Translations under genes and position numbers: made by a program
Notes under the pieces: generated by a model
The model's input: the letters and a program-made list of their open reading frames with translations, nothing else
Databases searched by the model: none
What the model was told of the DNA's origin: nothing
NCBI RefSeq assembly: GCF_022376445.1
Contig: NW_025955073.1
Span: 1 to 64,000 of the forward strand
Length of the DNA: 64,000 nucleotides
Source: Fomitopsis serialis
Lineage: Eukaryota > Basidiomycota > Agaricomycetes > Polyporales > Fomitopsidaceae
Direction: 5' to 3'
In this document: piece after piece, positions 47,685 to 59,544 of the stretch
How positions within the stretch are numbered: the stretch's first letter is position 1
How the letters are laid out: every line of letters begins with the position of its first letter

Positions 47685-50600
47685 ATGGCAAAGGAAACTT
47701 TTCGTGACGTCCGATATTACATTTCCCTCACTCTGCGCGCCGAACAGCGCGAACAACTCGCCGATGTCCTCAACGCTGCAGGCGCGACTGCGGTGACAGC
47801 GGACGACCCCTCGCTCACCCATTTTGTTGCAAACTCGCTCCCGAATGATGACACCCTCGAATCCCTGCCAGAGGACACCACCGCTCGCCTCGTCACCCCG
47901 ACGTGGGTCGAGCGTTCGCGCATCCTCGACGCGCCACAGTCTCCTGACTTCTACTCGCCAGATCCCGCGCAGATATTCTCCGGCGTCACCGCTACAGCGA
48001 CAGACCTCTCAGCGTCGGACGCGGAGCTCATGTGCGCGTCGATCACCGCGCTCGGCGGACAATGGCGGGGCGCGCTCACGCGCGACGTGACCCATGTCTT
48101 CGCGCTCGCGCCAGGCAGCCAGAAGTACGAGACCGCGCTGCACTTCAAGGAGCAGACTGGGATGCTCGTTCTCGTTCCTCACTGGCACGACGACTCCATA
48201 CGGCTCGGCATCAGGGGGCTTCCGACCGCAGAGTACGAGTGGCCCGAGCCTGCCGTATTCAGGGGTGACTGGAGCACGAGCAAGGACGGTGCTGCGAGCG
48301 GGGAGGTGCCGCCACCGTACAGGATCTCAGGTGAGAAGAAGCCTTTCTTCGACACTGCACTCGCGGCAGGCAATGACTTGCCGCGCACACGAGCTCCGGC
48401 GCACAATGTCTGGAATGGCCTTCGCATGCTTTTGGCCGTGTCTCTCGGACTTTCGGACAGCCAGCGCAGTGCGCATGAAGAAGACATACGCAGGGAAGGG
48501 GGAGTCGTCGTCGAGCTGGACACGACGAAGAAAGGGCGGGAGCTGGTGGAGGACGAGGTCGCGAAAGTCGACGAGGCCGATGTGTTCGTGACTGCGTACC
48601 GATCCGGGCCAGCCTTCGTGAAGGTGAGCGTGTCGTACTTGTCGAGCTGCTCACAGACCAACGTCCTGGCAGGCATACAGGGAGAATAAGACCATCGGGA
48701 CATTGCCATGGGTGTGGTACTGCCGCGCCACTGGATCCATTTCTCATCCGACAGACCAGCTCGTTCACTATCCGATACCGAGAAGACCAATCGAAGGCTT
48801 CTCGAAACATGTATGTAGCCTGGTAGCCGTGCACGCTCTCACAGGCTTACCGCTAGGATCAGTTTATCACTATCACAAACTACACGGGCAAACATCGCGA
48901 CTACCTGAAGAAACTGATCCTCACTATGGGCGCGGAATTCACTCCGAGCATGTCGCCCAAGAACACGGTCGTCGTAGCCGCATAGTGCGTCTTACGTTTG
49001 TGCTCAAGCCATTCTACTGATTACCTCGCACGCGCAGTATGTCGGGTACGAAGGCCGAGAAGGCCGTCTCGTGGTCCATACCCGTCGTGAATCACACCTG
49101 GCTCGAAGACTGCTTCGTACAGTGGCGGAACCTCACACCCGCGCTGGAGCGGTACATCAACTTCCCGCCGCGCACGGATTTTAGCAAGCTCATCACGGAG
49201 CGGCCGATGGGCGGGAAAGTCATCCTCGAGCCCGCGGAGCTCGAGGCGCTCGAGAAGGGGGGTCTCGACGGCGAGAGGGGTGATGGGAAGAAGCAGAAGC
49301 TCGCCGGGAAAGAGAACAAAGCACCTTTGAGGACGGCTGCGAGCGCAAGAGAGATGAAGGAGGTGGAGGACGCTGTTGCAATGGCGGAGGATCCTGCGGA
49401 GGTGAGCATAGGCGAGTTCCTCGAGACGGACATCCGGATCGAGGAAAAAGATGCTCGGCGAACGCGGAAGGGCGCTGACGACGAGATGGACGCGGACGAA
49501 GGTGAAAGTGGGAAACCCAAGTCGAAGGGATCGTCGCCGCGGAAGTATCAGAGTATGGCGAAGGCGATGAGACGAAGAGGCGCTGCCCGCCCAGACGAGG
49601 ACGCGGAGGACGACGGTCCTCGTCCGTCCACCTCCGCCTCTCCTGACCAACGCAGAACCAGATCTGCACGGGCGGCGCTTGTGTCAGACCAGGACTCTGA
49701 TGTGGAGATGGTTGACCAGTCTCCTCTGGCGCGGAAGGCGCAGAAGTCGTCCTCTCGCCTGACAGCCAAGATTGCGGAGGTGTCGCCGACTCGGACGAAG
49801 CGAACGTCCGCGAAGAAGGCAGCCCCTCTGGTATCCTCTGAAGACGAGGCCGCCATGGAAGTTGACAGTCCCGTGGAGCCGACCTCCGCTCGTGCCACGA
49901 GGAGCAAGGACAAGGGGGCTGCGCAACCAGCAAAGATCGGTCCGCCAAAGGGCGGGCGTAAACGCACCAAGCCTGCGGACGACTCCGAGTCCGAGCCAGA
50001 GCCCCAGGGCGGGCCATCGTTCCGTGTACCCAAGTCCACCGCGCAGTCCTCACGATCCGCCGTGTCCGAGTCCATCGAGCCAGACTCGCCTAAGAAGTCG
50101 ACGCGATCGCCGCGGAAGGAGGTCACCGTGGTCGTACCGACGGTCGTCGCTTTATACGGGACGCGGTCCGAGGCGGGCCCATCGTCCTCGTCGAAGAGAC
50201 CACTCAGCAAGATGCAATCCGTGCGTGCTACGGCGACCGAGTCGCCTGCGTCCCCCGGCAAGCGAGGGAAACCCGCTCGGGAGAAAGCGAGGGAGGAGAC
50301 TCCGGAATCATCCCCCAGCCCGCCGCCGATGCCCAAGTCGCGCCGGAAAGCGGCGGCAGCGACAGCGTCGACCACTCCGGAGACGGAGCCTGCCAAGATG
50401 GAGACACCGTCGACCCTGCAGCGTACGCCGTCGAGGCGGGCTGCGGCGAGCAAGGCGACGCAGAAGCTGAGGGACGAGATCATGCCTGACGTGGTGAACT
50501 TCCAAAAACAGCTGAAGAGCGGTGCAGTCAGAAACGCATGGGAAAGCGACGTGTCGTCTGCGAAGGCAAAGGAGAAGGAGAAGGAACGGGCGGCCGAGGA

Positions 50601-51711
50601 GGGCGGGGAGAAGAGCCGGGGCAAGAAGAGGGCGTCCATAGGAGATGCGGAGGCGGAGGCGGCTTCCGCTGAAGAGGACGAGAAGCCAGAGAAAAAGCGG
50701 CAGCGGACGAGCTTGACGAAGGAGGGGAAGGCTGCAGGGAAGACGAAGACCCAACGGCGACAGTCTGGGAAGAGTGCCCGTGAGGCAGAGGATGAAGACC
50801 AGGCGAGCGACGCTGAGCCTCGTGCTAAGCCTACGAGCAAGGGTAAGGATTCTAGCAATTCATCAAGGTAGCGTACAGTCGAATCTTCGTGAACAGGACA
50901 CAGGCGCCTAACGTGCCCTATAGTCGTCTGCAGAGTATACGAATCATGACTACGCAGATCACTGTGTCCGATGAAGTCACGAAGGTGAGTATCGTCCTGG
51001 CAAGCTTGTGATCCTATCCTGACCTCGCCATGAGCAGTTCCTCAAGAAGCTGGGCGTGCAAATGACGACCAAGCCCTCAGAGTGTACGCACCTCGTCGCG
51101 CGCAACCTTGTGCGGACAGAGAAGTTCCTCTGCGCAATGGCACACGCGCCGCACATCCTCAACGAGAAATGGCTCCTCGCGTCCTACTCCGTCAAGGAGC
51201 TTCTCCGTAAGCCCCCCTGCTCCTCGCCGATTCTGCTGAACTCACCGCCTGTGTTCTGCCGACAGCGGAGGACAAGTTCCTGTTGAAGGACCCCGCGAAC
51301 GAGGACAAGTTCGGATTCAAGCTGACGGACGCGCTCGCGCGCGCGAAGGCGAACGGCGGCAAGCTCTTCAAGGGGCTCACGTTCTACGTCACCCCGCACG
51401 TCCCCGTCGACAGCAAGCTCCTCAAGAACGTCGTCACCGCGTGCGGCGGGCAGGTGCGTCCCCGTTCCCGCCCCTTTTCTTGATGTCTCACGCGCGTCTC
51501 TGGACAGCTGCTGACGCAAACGCCGACGGTGCGCATCCTGGCGGGGCACCCGGAGCGGCACGTCGTGTCGGCGCCGGGGGACCGCGCGATCTGGCGGCCG
51601 CTCGCGCAGGCGGGGCACCGGGTATGGAACCAGGAGCTGATCCTGACGTCCGCGCTGAAGCAGGAGATCGACTGGGAGAACGAGACGTACTTGATTGCGA
51701 CGGATGCATGA
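47685..51711 (+). CDS. RTT107: six-BRCT genome-maintenance scaffold, Rtt107/Brc1-like
   Basis: Eight exons (47685-48623, 48673-48810, 48857-48984, 49038-50867, 50924-50984, 51038-51206, 51266-51453, 51508-51711) give 1218 aa in frame. Four BRCT repeats occupy about residues 5-450: repeat 1 ends HFVANSLPND...LVTPTWVERS, repeat 2 ends LVLVPHWHDDSIRLG, repeat 3 ends NKTIGTLPWVWYC and repeat 4 ends WSIPVVNHTWLEDCFVQW. A charged, Ser/Pro/Lys-rich disordered linker fills residues 450-1010. Two further repeats close the protein (KPSECTHLVARNLVRTEKFL; then VWNQELILTSALKQEIDW). This 4+2 layout is that of budding yeast Rtt107 and fission yeast Brc1, scaffolds that bind gamma-H2A and Smc5/6 or Slx4 at damaged forks. 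Linker S/T-Q and S-P sites suggest phospho-regulation. A long antisense frame in the linker is a composition shadow. Confidence 0.9.
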
Positions 51712-52196
51712 TCAGCGGTGGGTGGTGGGTCGGCGGCATGTGGGTGAGATGTATTTCGTGGCTTGGTTATGTGCTCTGTGTTTGGCTGCTTTGCGAGGTG
51801 CTTTCGTCTCGAATATTGAATATGGATCAGTTTTGCTTCTGTGCTTCTGGATGCCTGTCTGCCTCAGGGGTCTGAGACTCGGGATCAGTGACCACGGCCC
51901 CAAGACTCTTCGCCAGACTCTCAGGTCACCCAAGCACGAAGCACATCGAGGGGGACATGCACAAGAAGTGGGAATCGATTAGCAGTCCGTACGTCTTGGT
52001 TTCTCTATGTATCTCTATGGGTTGGGTATGTGGTGGGTTGTGCCTCGTGTACCTGAGCAAGACAGAAAGCATCTAGATGTCGATAGATCGTACGCCGCCC
52101 TCAGCAAGCTCTCATTCTCTGCCCCGCGCTCGCGTTCTCCCCGGGGAAGCCAGACTTCTCTGTCCTTAGCACAAGTCGTCGTCCTAACCACACCCC
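51712..52196. other. intergenic, convergent 3' ends
   Basis: 3' flanks of the Rtt107-like and Mpv17-like genes; no gene is seen. Confidence 0.55.
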
Positions 52197-53274
52197 TCAC
52201 GCCTTCACCGCCAACGCACCATCCACGGGCACGCCAGCCTCGACCTTCTCCAGCACGGCGGCGTGGCTTGCGTCGTCTGACTGCGCGTTACGCGCGTTGA
52301 CGGCGGAGAGGTAAGCGTTCCAGAAGAGGGCGACGGTGCCGATGGTGAAGAAGCGGTACTGGGGCGGGACGAGGGCGAAGTTGAAGATTTGGGTGGGGAC
52401 GAAGACGCCCCAGTTGCGGATGAGCGTGGGGACGTATGCCTGTACGATGGGTTAGCCAAATGGACAGATCGCGGGTTTGTGCGCGGGGATGCGCCGGTGG
52501 CGAGGGGATTTATGCGGTGGTCGTTCGGGAGGCGAGCATCGCTGGACGGTCGGATCATCTGGGGACGTGTCCCGTGCCGACAGGCGACGCGCCCGCGCCG
52601 GGGCCATCCCCGCGGAGAAACGAAGCACTGAAGATACGCACAGTGCTGAGACGATCTTGCGCATCCGAGAAGCTCTTGCCTTCGAGGAGGGTCATGGAAG
52701 TGAAGAAGAAGCCGACCACAGCTGTGCAAAGGGCCCGGCGGGCTCCGCCGTCAGCGCGTACGGTGCCGCGCAGGGGACGCGGGGAACGCACCGGGAGTGA
52801 AGACGGTCTGGTCGAGCCAGACCTTGTAGGCGACCTCCCTGACGCGGGACTGGACCTTGATGCGGTTGAGGACGTCGAGCCATTTTGTGAGGAGGGGCCC
52901 GAAGAGGGCGCCGCCGTAGAAGGCGGTGCGGGCAGTCCGGAGGAACTGGGAGGGAGAGGACGGGGCTCAGCATCGGGTCACGCGTCTGGCAGCCGACCCC
53001 ACGTTAACGCTCGCGTACGCGCACGTACACGCGTCCGCCAGCGCAGAGGGGCGGGGGCGGGAGAGAGGGAGGGGGACGCACGTCGTGGTTGGTGCCCTTC
53101 TTCTCAAAGGCCTGCTGGGCGAGGACGTCGCCGATGCCGAACATGACGGCGGAGGACGCGCACTGGGTGAGCATGGGCCTCCGGACGAGGGATACGCTGC
53201 GTGGGCGATGAGAGAGCATGCGGGGTGAGAGCGCGAGGGCAGACTTACTTGAATGCCTTGAGGAAGGATGCCAT
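52197..53274 (-). CDS. SYM1: Mpv17/PMP22 family membrane protein, copy 1 (intact)
   Basis: Five exons on the minus strand (53249-53274, 53082-53196, 52792-52945, 52642-52721, 52197-52439) give 205 aa, all junctions in frame. The family (yeast Sym1, vertebrate Mpv17) forms four-helix inner-membrane proteins of mitochondria or peroxisomes, involved in organelle homeostasis. Landmarks are PMLTQCASSAVMFGIGDVLAQQ, TAFYGGALFGPLLTKWLDVL, YKVWLDQTVFTPAVVGFFF, AYVPTLIRNWGVFVPTQIFN (the W-x-x-x-x-P-x-Q signature) and the closing FTIGTVALFWNAYLSAVNA. The last intron is unusually long at 202 bp. Transcribed away from gene X copy 1, whose stop is 597 bp upstream. Confidence 0.93.
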
Positions 53275-53870
53275 GGCTGGTCGTGTGCGGACGATGTGCG
53301 GGCGGCGAGGAGGCGGTCAGCGACGACGACGACGAGCGAGGGCGCGATGGGGGATGGGAGGGAGAGAAGAGGGCTGGGGAGTGCGGGGGCGACATTTTCG
53401 GGTAAATGGCTGGCGACTAAATGGCGGGGCAGGCGAGCGCTTCCCCGCGGTGCGCGTCTTGCTGCGGTCCGTTCCCACCGACACACGTGACCGTACCTCC
53501 GCCTACGCATCCTCGATCGACGATCCCTCCTTCACTTCTCCCAACGCAGGGCGTCCACCTCGAGCGCAAGACAGTCATATTCCATGCTGCTTCATTGGAG
53601 GGGCCGCCGTCACTCCCGATTTTTACGCCGAAAGTGACACGACTTCAATCTGAATCGCAAGGCTATGGAACAGGCCGCGGTGTGCGATAAGTACAGGATG
53701 GGGCAGACACAACATGAAAGCTGATACAAAATGGCAACGTACATTACAGAAAACCAATAGCCACGACACGTCCATCTATGCGACAACATGGAACCACTGC
53801 GAGTCAATACATACCTCCATAGAACCACAACCCGGCCGGCCGGTTACGGTGTCTTCGCCTCTCAGAGACC
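53275..53870. other. intergenic between gene X copy 1 and Mpv17 copy 1
   Basis: 597-bp promoter region; its counterpart in the mirrored copy is 644 bp long. No gene is seen. Confidence 0.55.
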
Positions 53871-55194
53871 TCAATGTCTCATCTCCCGCCCACGCCTCAA
53901 ATGCTCAATCGTCACTTCGACAGTCCCCGAATGCTCCTTCCAGCTCGCTCTGTCTCCATCCCCAAAAACCACGTTTGCATTCACAAGCGAACTCACCACC
54001 TCCCGTCCCTTGAACAACCACATCGGGACTGGCACCCAGAACCTCAGCGCCCACCCGCCGCCCAGCCCGGTCCCTCTGACGCCCGGCGCGAGGTACGTCC
54101 ACGCAATATCGGTGTGGATCCCATTCGCGGGGTTCAGCGAGCCCAGGACGTGCGCGCGCTTGATGAGGGCGGCGCCCCCGCGGTAGGACGTCTCGTAGAG
54201 GTTGGGGTCCGCGATGCTGGGCGTACCGCGGCGGGAATCGACGGTGCGCCAGTTGATGGTGAGCGAATTGATGGGCTTCAGTGGGTACTGGCTCGAGTGC
54301 GGCTTGGCGTCCTTGACGTAGACGAGCCCTTCAAGGACGTAGGTGTGGCTGGTGAGTAGCCCAGGCGATCAGCATACCGTACGCAGACGCGTGAATACAG
54401 ATAGACACTCACTCCAGATCGACGTCCCACATGACAATATGCTTCGCCTTCACTTTGATCGACACGTCGAAACGATCGTGCGGCTGTAGATCGCCCATAA
54501 GCAGACCGGAGACCCTCGTCAAGAAGCCCGGGTCCGCCTCCTCCGCGTCGTCTGCAATGAGCGCCTTGATCTCCTCAAGGTCAGGATCGACCACGGGGGG
54601 CCGCACAGCCGGGCTCTTCGCAGACCACACAGACGCGTCGCCGTCGCCCGCCGTTGACGTCTTTGACACCACGCTCTTGCCTTCGACATCGGCAAAGCCG
54701 TCTTGAGAGTCCAAATTTCTGACAGCAGAGTTGTGGCCACCGAGGTCGGACTCGAGGTCCACTTCAAGTTTGATGTTCCGAGAAGAATGGCACCGCTTGA
54801 GGCCCTTCTTCTTAGCAGACACCGCGCGGGGCTTAATGGCCAGTCGCTTGCCTGGTTTGCTCCCCTTAATCGTGGCCACGGATGCCCCCGAGTTGCAGCG
54901 CGCTCGAGGGTGCCCGCCCTCGTCCCCATCCACGTTCATGTTCTCCTCGTCTTCCTCCGTCCACAACCCCAGATCTCCGTCTTTCTCTTCTTGCGGATCA
55001 GAGGTTGGTGGCAGCGGAAACGTCATTTTATCGAGGTCAGGTTCAGGTTCAGGTTCGGTGAGGGGTGGCGCGAGGTGCAGAGTGAGGTTCAACGAGTCCC
55101 GGAGCTTTTCTTTCATCGCGTGCGCCGACTTGAGGCGGCTCGTCGCGGATATTGGCGCGGAGTTCTTGGAGCGGGCATGCGTGGGCACTGGCAT
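53871..55194 (-). CDS. uncharacterised gene X, copy 1 (intact)
   Basis: Two exons on the minus strand (54413-55194 and 53871-54348) give 419 aa. I do not recognise the family. The first 230 residues are disordered: basic and Ser-rich with acidic patches. From about residue 240 a compact, aromatic-rich C-terminal domain begins: HDRFDVSIKVKAKHIVMWDV, then DHTYVLEGLVYVKDAKP after the intron, LTINWRTVDS, RAHVLGSLNPANGIHT, GGGWALRFWVPVPMWLFKGR and TVEVTIEHLRRGREM. Every one of these blocks recurs in copy 2 at 56212-57876 with the intron at the same place (MWDVD-x-E). The pattern of alternating hydrophobic strands suggests an all-beta domain. No signal peptide or membrane segment. Confidence 0.85.
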
Positions 55195-56211
55195 GGCTTT
55201 AATAGGAGAAGAGCGCTTTGGCGTCCCTGAGTCGTGTGCTTGCGCAGGAAGAGGAGGAGGCTGTACGCGAACAATGCGTGTGGCGGAGCGACGTGACGCC
55301 TGTATCGTCGGGGTTCCAGTCGGACCAGTTAACTGTTCTGCAGGTGTCGACCTTGGGGGTCGTTGTGAGGGAGTTATGAGAGCTCGTGTGAGTGTAAGTG
55401 GAGGTGGAAGTCCAGCACCGGCAGTGGCTCACGGGAGGGTGGCCACGGGCTCGGGCCCTGCCGTGCAGCCACAAAGAGCCACAGACGCGTCGCGCGACTT
55501 GAAGATGTCACGCGCAAGGGTCACGAGATGCGCGTTTGGTGGCGCTAAATCCTCGCTGCTAGCACTGCTGGCAGTCTCGACCTTCTCAGTATCTCCATTG
55601 CAATGCAACCTGAACGCATGTCAGACTCGGAGACCCTAGGGAAAGCCCAGTGGAGGGCAATGAGCTACGGTGTATAGTTTCCGCGCTGGGTGGGACATAA
55701 AGGTACGCCCTCAGGCCTCATCGACTCGTCGGACATGCCCCTGGGCCTGCTCGGAGAAGATGGAACGCTCGCGAGATCCATACGAGTCATCCTGGCACGG
55801 TCTCGGCCAAAGACATCGTTGTCGAGAATCCCGAGCAGCGTCAAAACAACCTTAGACGGATCTGGATAGGCCACATGGCGGTACTAGATCGCCTCGCTTC
55901 ACGTCTTTTGTTCGACCCGTGTGCGTGCGACCGATCCGGGCTGCTTCCGGTGACGACTACTTATCGCAAGGCTATATAGCCTTCTCCCTCGCATCTGTTC
56001 CACCAGTTTCGAGCTTGACCAGTTGACCTGGTATCTGACTGACGATACTCGCCCTCGCCGGTGCGAGGTAAACGCGACACGACTTCCTGTAGCCCTATCC
56101 CGACCCCGAGACGCATAACACTCTCCTTAACTTCCTAAACTGCATCTTGCAACACGATATCGCATTCCAAGATACGTATACCAATACCCCTCAATACCCA
56201 ACAAAGCTATC
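55195..56211. promoter_or_regulatory. divergent promoter region at the centre of the inverted duplication
   Basis: The 1017 bp between the start codons of X copy 1 (minus) and X copy 2 (plus) must contain both promoters. A TATA-like CTATATAG lies at about 55972-55979, some 230 bp before the copy 2 start. A 69-codon minus frame (55665-55874) has no known features. Confidence 0.55.
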
Positions 56212-57876
56212 ATGGCCACTCTCGCCTCCAACCCGCCCTCGAACGCTCCCGTACGGTCCAAAGCTGCGACCGGGACGCCGCTCGGTGGGAAGCTGCGCAC
56301 CATCCTCGCGCCCAAGCCGCGCATCGTCCCCCCTCCACCAGCCCACGCAGCGTTCCCGACGCGCATCCCCATCCGCAAGAAGCGCGAGCACTGCGAGGTC
56401 GCGCTGGACGAGAACGAGACCGCCGGCGACACCCGCCTCGCACACATCCGGCAGCGGTGCGATTCTGGCAGCTCGGTGAGGACGGTGGGTGCGCGCGCCG
56501 TCAGGGCGCGGACGGACAGCCAAGAGACTGTCCGGACGATCAGGCTCGACGAGGCTAAGCCTGTGCCAAAGGCCGGCTTAAGACCCGCTCCCGCTGCAAG
56601 TCCACTGGTCGAGTCTTTGAGCGACCCCGTCCACGCCACTCTGTCCCGACCTGACAGCATAGCCGCCATCGCGAATATAGCGAAGACTGCGAGCGCGCTG
56701 AGGCGCACCACTGATCATAACAAGACAGGCGACGTCAACGCCAACTCTTTACTCTTTCCGTCAAGCATCGCGCCGATCCCTGTGGCCCGGGCGCGTGCTG
56801 GATTGGACCTACAGGAGAAGACACACCTGTCTTCGAAGCCGAGGGGTGCCACTGAGCAGAAGCTTTTGAAGACGTTCACCGCTCCTGTTAAGCCACAGAA
56901 GACCCTGAAGCGCACGCACTCCCACCGGGACCTCCACGCCACCGAGGCTGAGAAAGACTATGATCGCCTCGATCGGTTCTGTGCGACGTCGGTCGAAGTG
57001 TACGAGGCACAAGTTGACGAAGCGGTCGGCGAAATTCAGCGCGCGAAGGAGCTCCTGCATGACGAGGACGAAGACATCGTCCAGAAGGTCGTTAAGGATG
57101 TCGTCGAGGACCCGGCTATCGCTGCGGAATCTGAGGCGCTGAAGCGGCCCCCGAAAGGACGCATCGTCATGGACGATCTCGAAGAGATACCTGACATGTT
57201 ATCGGACGAGGAGGACGCGCTGCCGAAGCGCGGTGAACAGGCCCCCTTCATCCCGCCTCCTGCGCGGTGGGGGACTCATGAGCGTTTCGACGTGATGGCC
57301 AAGCCTATGAACAGGCACACCACGATGTGGGATGTCGACTTTGAGTAAGTTAGCACCCTCTCACTACGCTCGTTTCATGCTAACCATTCATAGGGACACC
57401 TACGCCTGGCAAGGCCTTCTCTTCGTTGCAGATGCGAAACCTTACACCGGGATCCGACCACATATGCCTATCATCGACCTCGAGATCGAGTGGCGCACCA
57501 TCGACGCCTGCTCCCGCACTCTTCGTAGCGACGCCGAACCGGAGTACGCTACGATCTACGAAGGCGCCGTGCTACCGGGCGCGCAAATCCTCACGCAGAT
57601 GGACCCCGCGCGGGGATCTACACTCAACCGCTCTGGAGCTACCTCCCGCCGGACTACCCGGGAACGGGCGAGGGCGGCGCGTGGGCGCTGCGGTTCTGGG
57701 TGCCGGTACCGATGCGGTTGTTTAGGGGCCGCGACGTGCGCCGGTTCGTGCTCGATGCGCGCGTCGCGTTCGGCGCGTGGGACGTGATGACGGGCGTGGG
57801 CCACTCCGAGAGAGTGGACGTCACGATTGAGCATCTCCGGCGCGAGCGGGACATGAAGATATCTGCGAAGGTGTGA
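56212..57876 (+). pseudogene. uncharacterised gene X, copy 2 (one-base frameshift in the conserved domain)
   Basis: Exon 1 (56212-57344), intron GTAAGT...CATAG (57345-57393) and exon 2 (57394-57876). The N-terminal 350 residues are disordered and poorly conserved with copy 1. The C-terminal domain matches block for block: HERFDVMAKPMNRHTTMWDV, EDTYAWQGLLFVADAKP, IEWRTIDAC, ILTQMDPARG. It then shifts frame at a G4 run (57612-57615) into IYTQPLWSYLPPDYPGTG, GGAWALRFWVPVPMRLFRGR and RVDVTIEHLRRERDM, ending KISAKV. One missing G explains the break; exon lengths total 3n+2. Read literally the protein ends at 57787 with an unrelated basic tail. Since both halves are well conserved, a base-calling error is as likely as a real mutation. 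Confidence 0.72.
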
Positions 57877-58520
57877 GTCTGCTTGTTTGTTTTGTTTGTT
57901 TGCTTTCCATTGCTGGGCTTGAGGGTGTCAAGGTACTGTATCGTCGTTTGTAAATCCACTCATTGTAGCATAGATCTCGTCGCGTCGCTGTCTCATTCTG
58001 ACATTGTCTGTTCTCACTGTTATCTTGTAGCTTTACTCTTACGTCAAGTGCAGCAGCAGTGCTGACTGCATCTACGTTATGTCATGACTATAACATTTGG
58101 TGCTATCCTCATTTCCTTCCACGCACATGTCCTTGTCGCTCGTGGCTTCAGGCTACTAGTTGTACCATCCTCCCGTGTCATCGGCGACTGGCTACAAGTG
58201 TGAAGTCACATGACAGACGCGTCTGGGGACGCGACGCGACATTGCCATATGGGGAGGAGCATCGAGCGAGAGACGCTCTTGCTCACATCTCGCAAGACCA
58301 TCATCCATTTGTGGGCCCAAACGCGCGATCACCGCCAAAACATGACTCGCACCGCCCTTCCGACCCTCCTTTCTACCTGTAACCATCTGTGTCGGCGGAC
58401 ATATTATCCTACTCTTCCGCACTACTTATCCTCACTGGCTCTAGCCAAGACCCAACTTGAAGAGATCATACTAGGCTTCGCTGAGTCCGTATCCTAGAAC
58501 TCTTCTTGAAGGAGATCAAC
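57877..58520. other. intergenic between gene X copy 2 and Mpv17 copy 2
   Basis: 644-bp spacer mirroring the 597-bp spacer of the left half. No gene is seen. Confidence 0.55.
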
Positions 58521-59544
58521 ATGGCATTCCTTCTTGCTGCATTCAAGTACGCTAGCTGATTGGGTCTGTGGATGTCTCGCCCGCTGAACAGTAGATTGAC
58601 AGCGAGGCATTGGTGATCAATCCCTTGCTAACCCGGTCTGCGACATCGATGTCGATGTTCGCGCTAGGTGATATCATGGCGCAGCAGTTCGTCGAGGCCA
58701 AGGGGTTAAAGCACGACGTAAGCATTCGCCTCACCAGATATACCCTCTTCACTACACTGATTGCTCGTATATAGCCAATCCGGACGGGGCGTGCAGCGTT
58801 CTATGGCGGTACGTCTGGCAGCTTATCCTTAGCGAGAGGCGAGAAGCAGAGGGTCCAATGACGATGTCTTGTCTCAGCGACGGTTTTTGGTCCAACGTAC
58901 ACGACGTGGCTCAAGTGGTTGAATAGCTTGAAGTTCTCGTCGAGGCCCAAGGAGATCATATGCAAGGTCTTCCTTGACCAGTTCGTCTATGCACCGAGTA
59001 TGCCGTCGCTCGTCAATTTTCCGAGTCCGCTAATCATCATTGCACGTGGTAGCCATCATTGCGACGTATTTCACGACGATGACGTTCATGGAGGGAAAGA
59101 CTGCGGTCGACGCGAAGGAACGGCTACGAACGGTGCATTTCTAATCAAGCTAATTCCGGAATAGCTCTCTGACATAGCACTACACAGGCGTATCTACCTG
59201 CGGTGACACGGAGCTGGTGCGCGCGCACGTCTTGCTTCCCCTTGTTCGTGTTCTGTCCGGATGCTTACCAGGGACGGCACATTTATAGTTCAATATTTGT
59301 TCCCGCGCAAGCACTCAGCTTCTCCCTTGTCCGGTGCAGTATCGTTTCTTCGTCGTCACGACAATCTCGCCGTTCTGGAGTAAGCACTCCGTCCAATGCA
59401 CAATTTTAGGTTCCGATTCTCATCTATCTTCGCACAGATACCTACCTCAGCGCGGTCAATGCGCGAAACGCGCGACTGCAGGAAGCGGAGCGGGCATCAC
59501 GCTACGAAGGTCTTGCGGGTGCTTCTGAGCATGCGCCTGCGTAG
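58521..59544 (+). pseudogene. Mpv17/PMP22 family protein, copy 2 (probable frameshift)
   Basis: It is spliced by homology to copy 1. MAFLLAAFN is split by an intron (GTACGC...TGACAG), then EALVINPLLTRS...FALGDIMAQQFVEAKGLKHD, then IRTGRAAFYGG-type text, ATVFGPTYTTWLKWLNSLKF, KVFLDQFVYAPTIIATYFTT, TFMEGKTAVDAKERLRT and AYLPAVTRSW. The W-to-P region is awkward: the best splice (GTGCGC...TTATAG) gives SIFVPAQALSFSLV, after which a missing C at 59331-59332 shifts the frame to QYRFFVVTTISPFW and NTYLSAVNARNARLQEA. The frame ends at TAG 59542-59544. Introns sit at the same places as in copy 1 where both can be aligned. Either a young pseudogene or an intact gene with one sequence error. Confidence 0.75.

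Noticed and set aside
49548..50858. 436-codon minus-strand frame
   Set aside because: It is antisense to the low-complexity linker of the Rtt107-like gene; the sense frame continues conserved BRCT exons on both sides.
54731..55639. 302-codon plus-strand frame
   Set aside because: Mostly antisense to exon 1 of gene X copy 1, whose frame is supported by the conserved C-terminal domain and its paralogue.
55665..55874. 69-codon minus-strand frame in the central promoter region
   Set aside because: No known features and no counterpart; too short to separate from chance.
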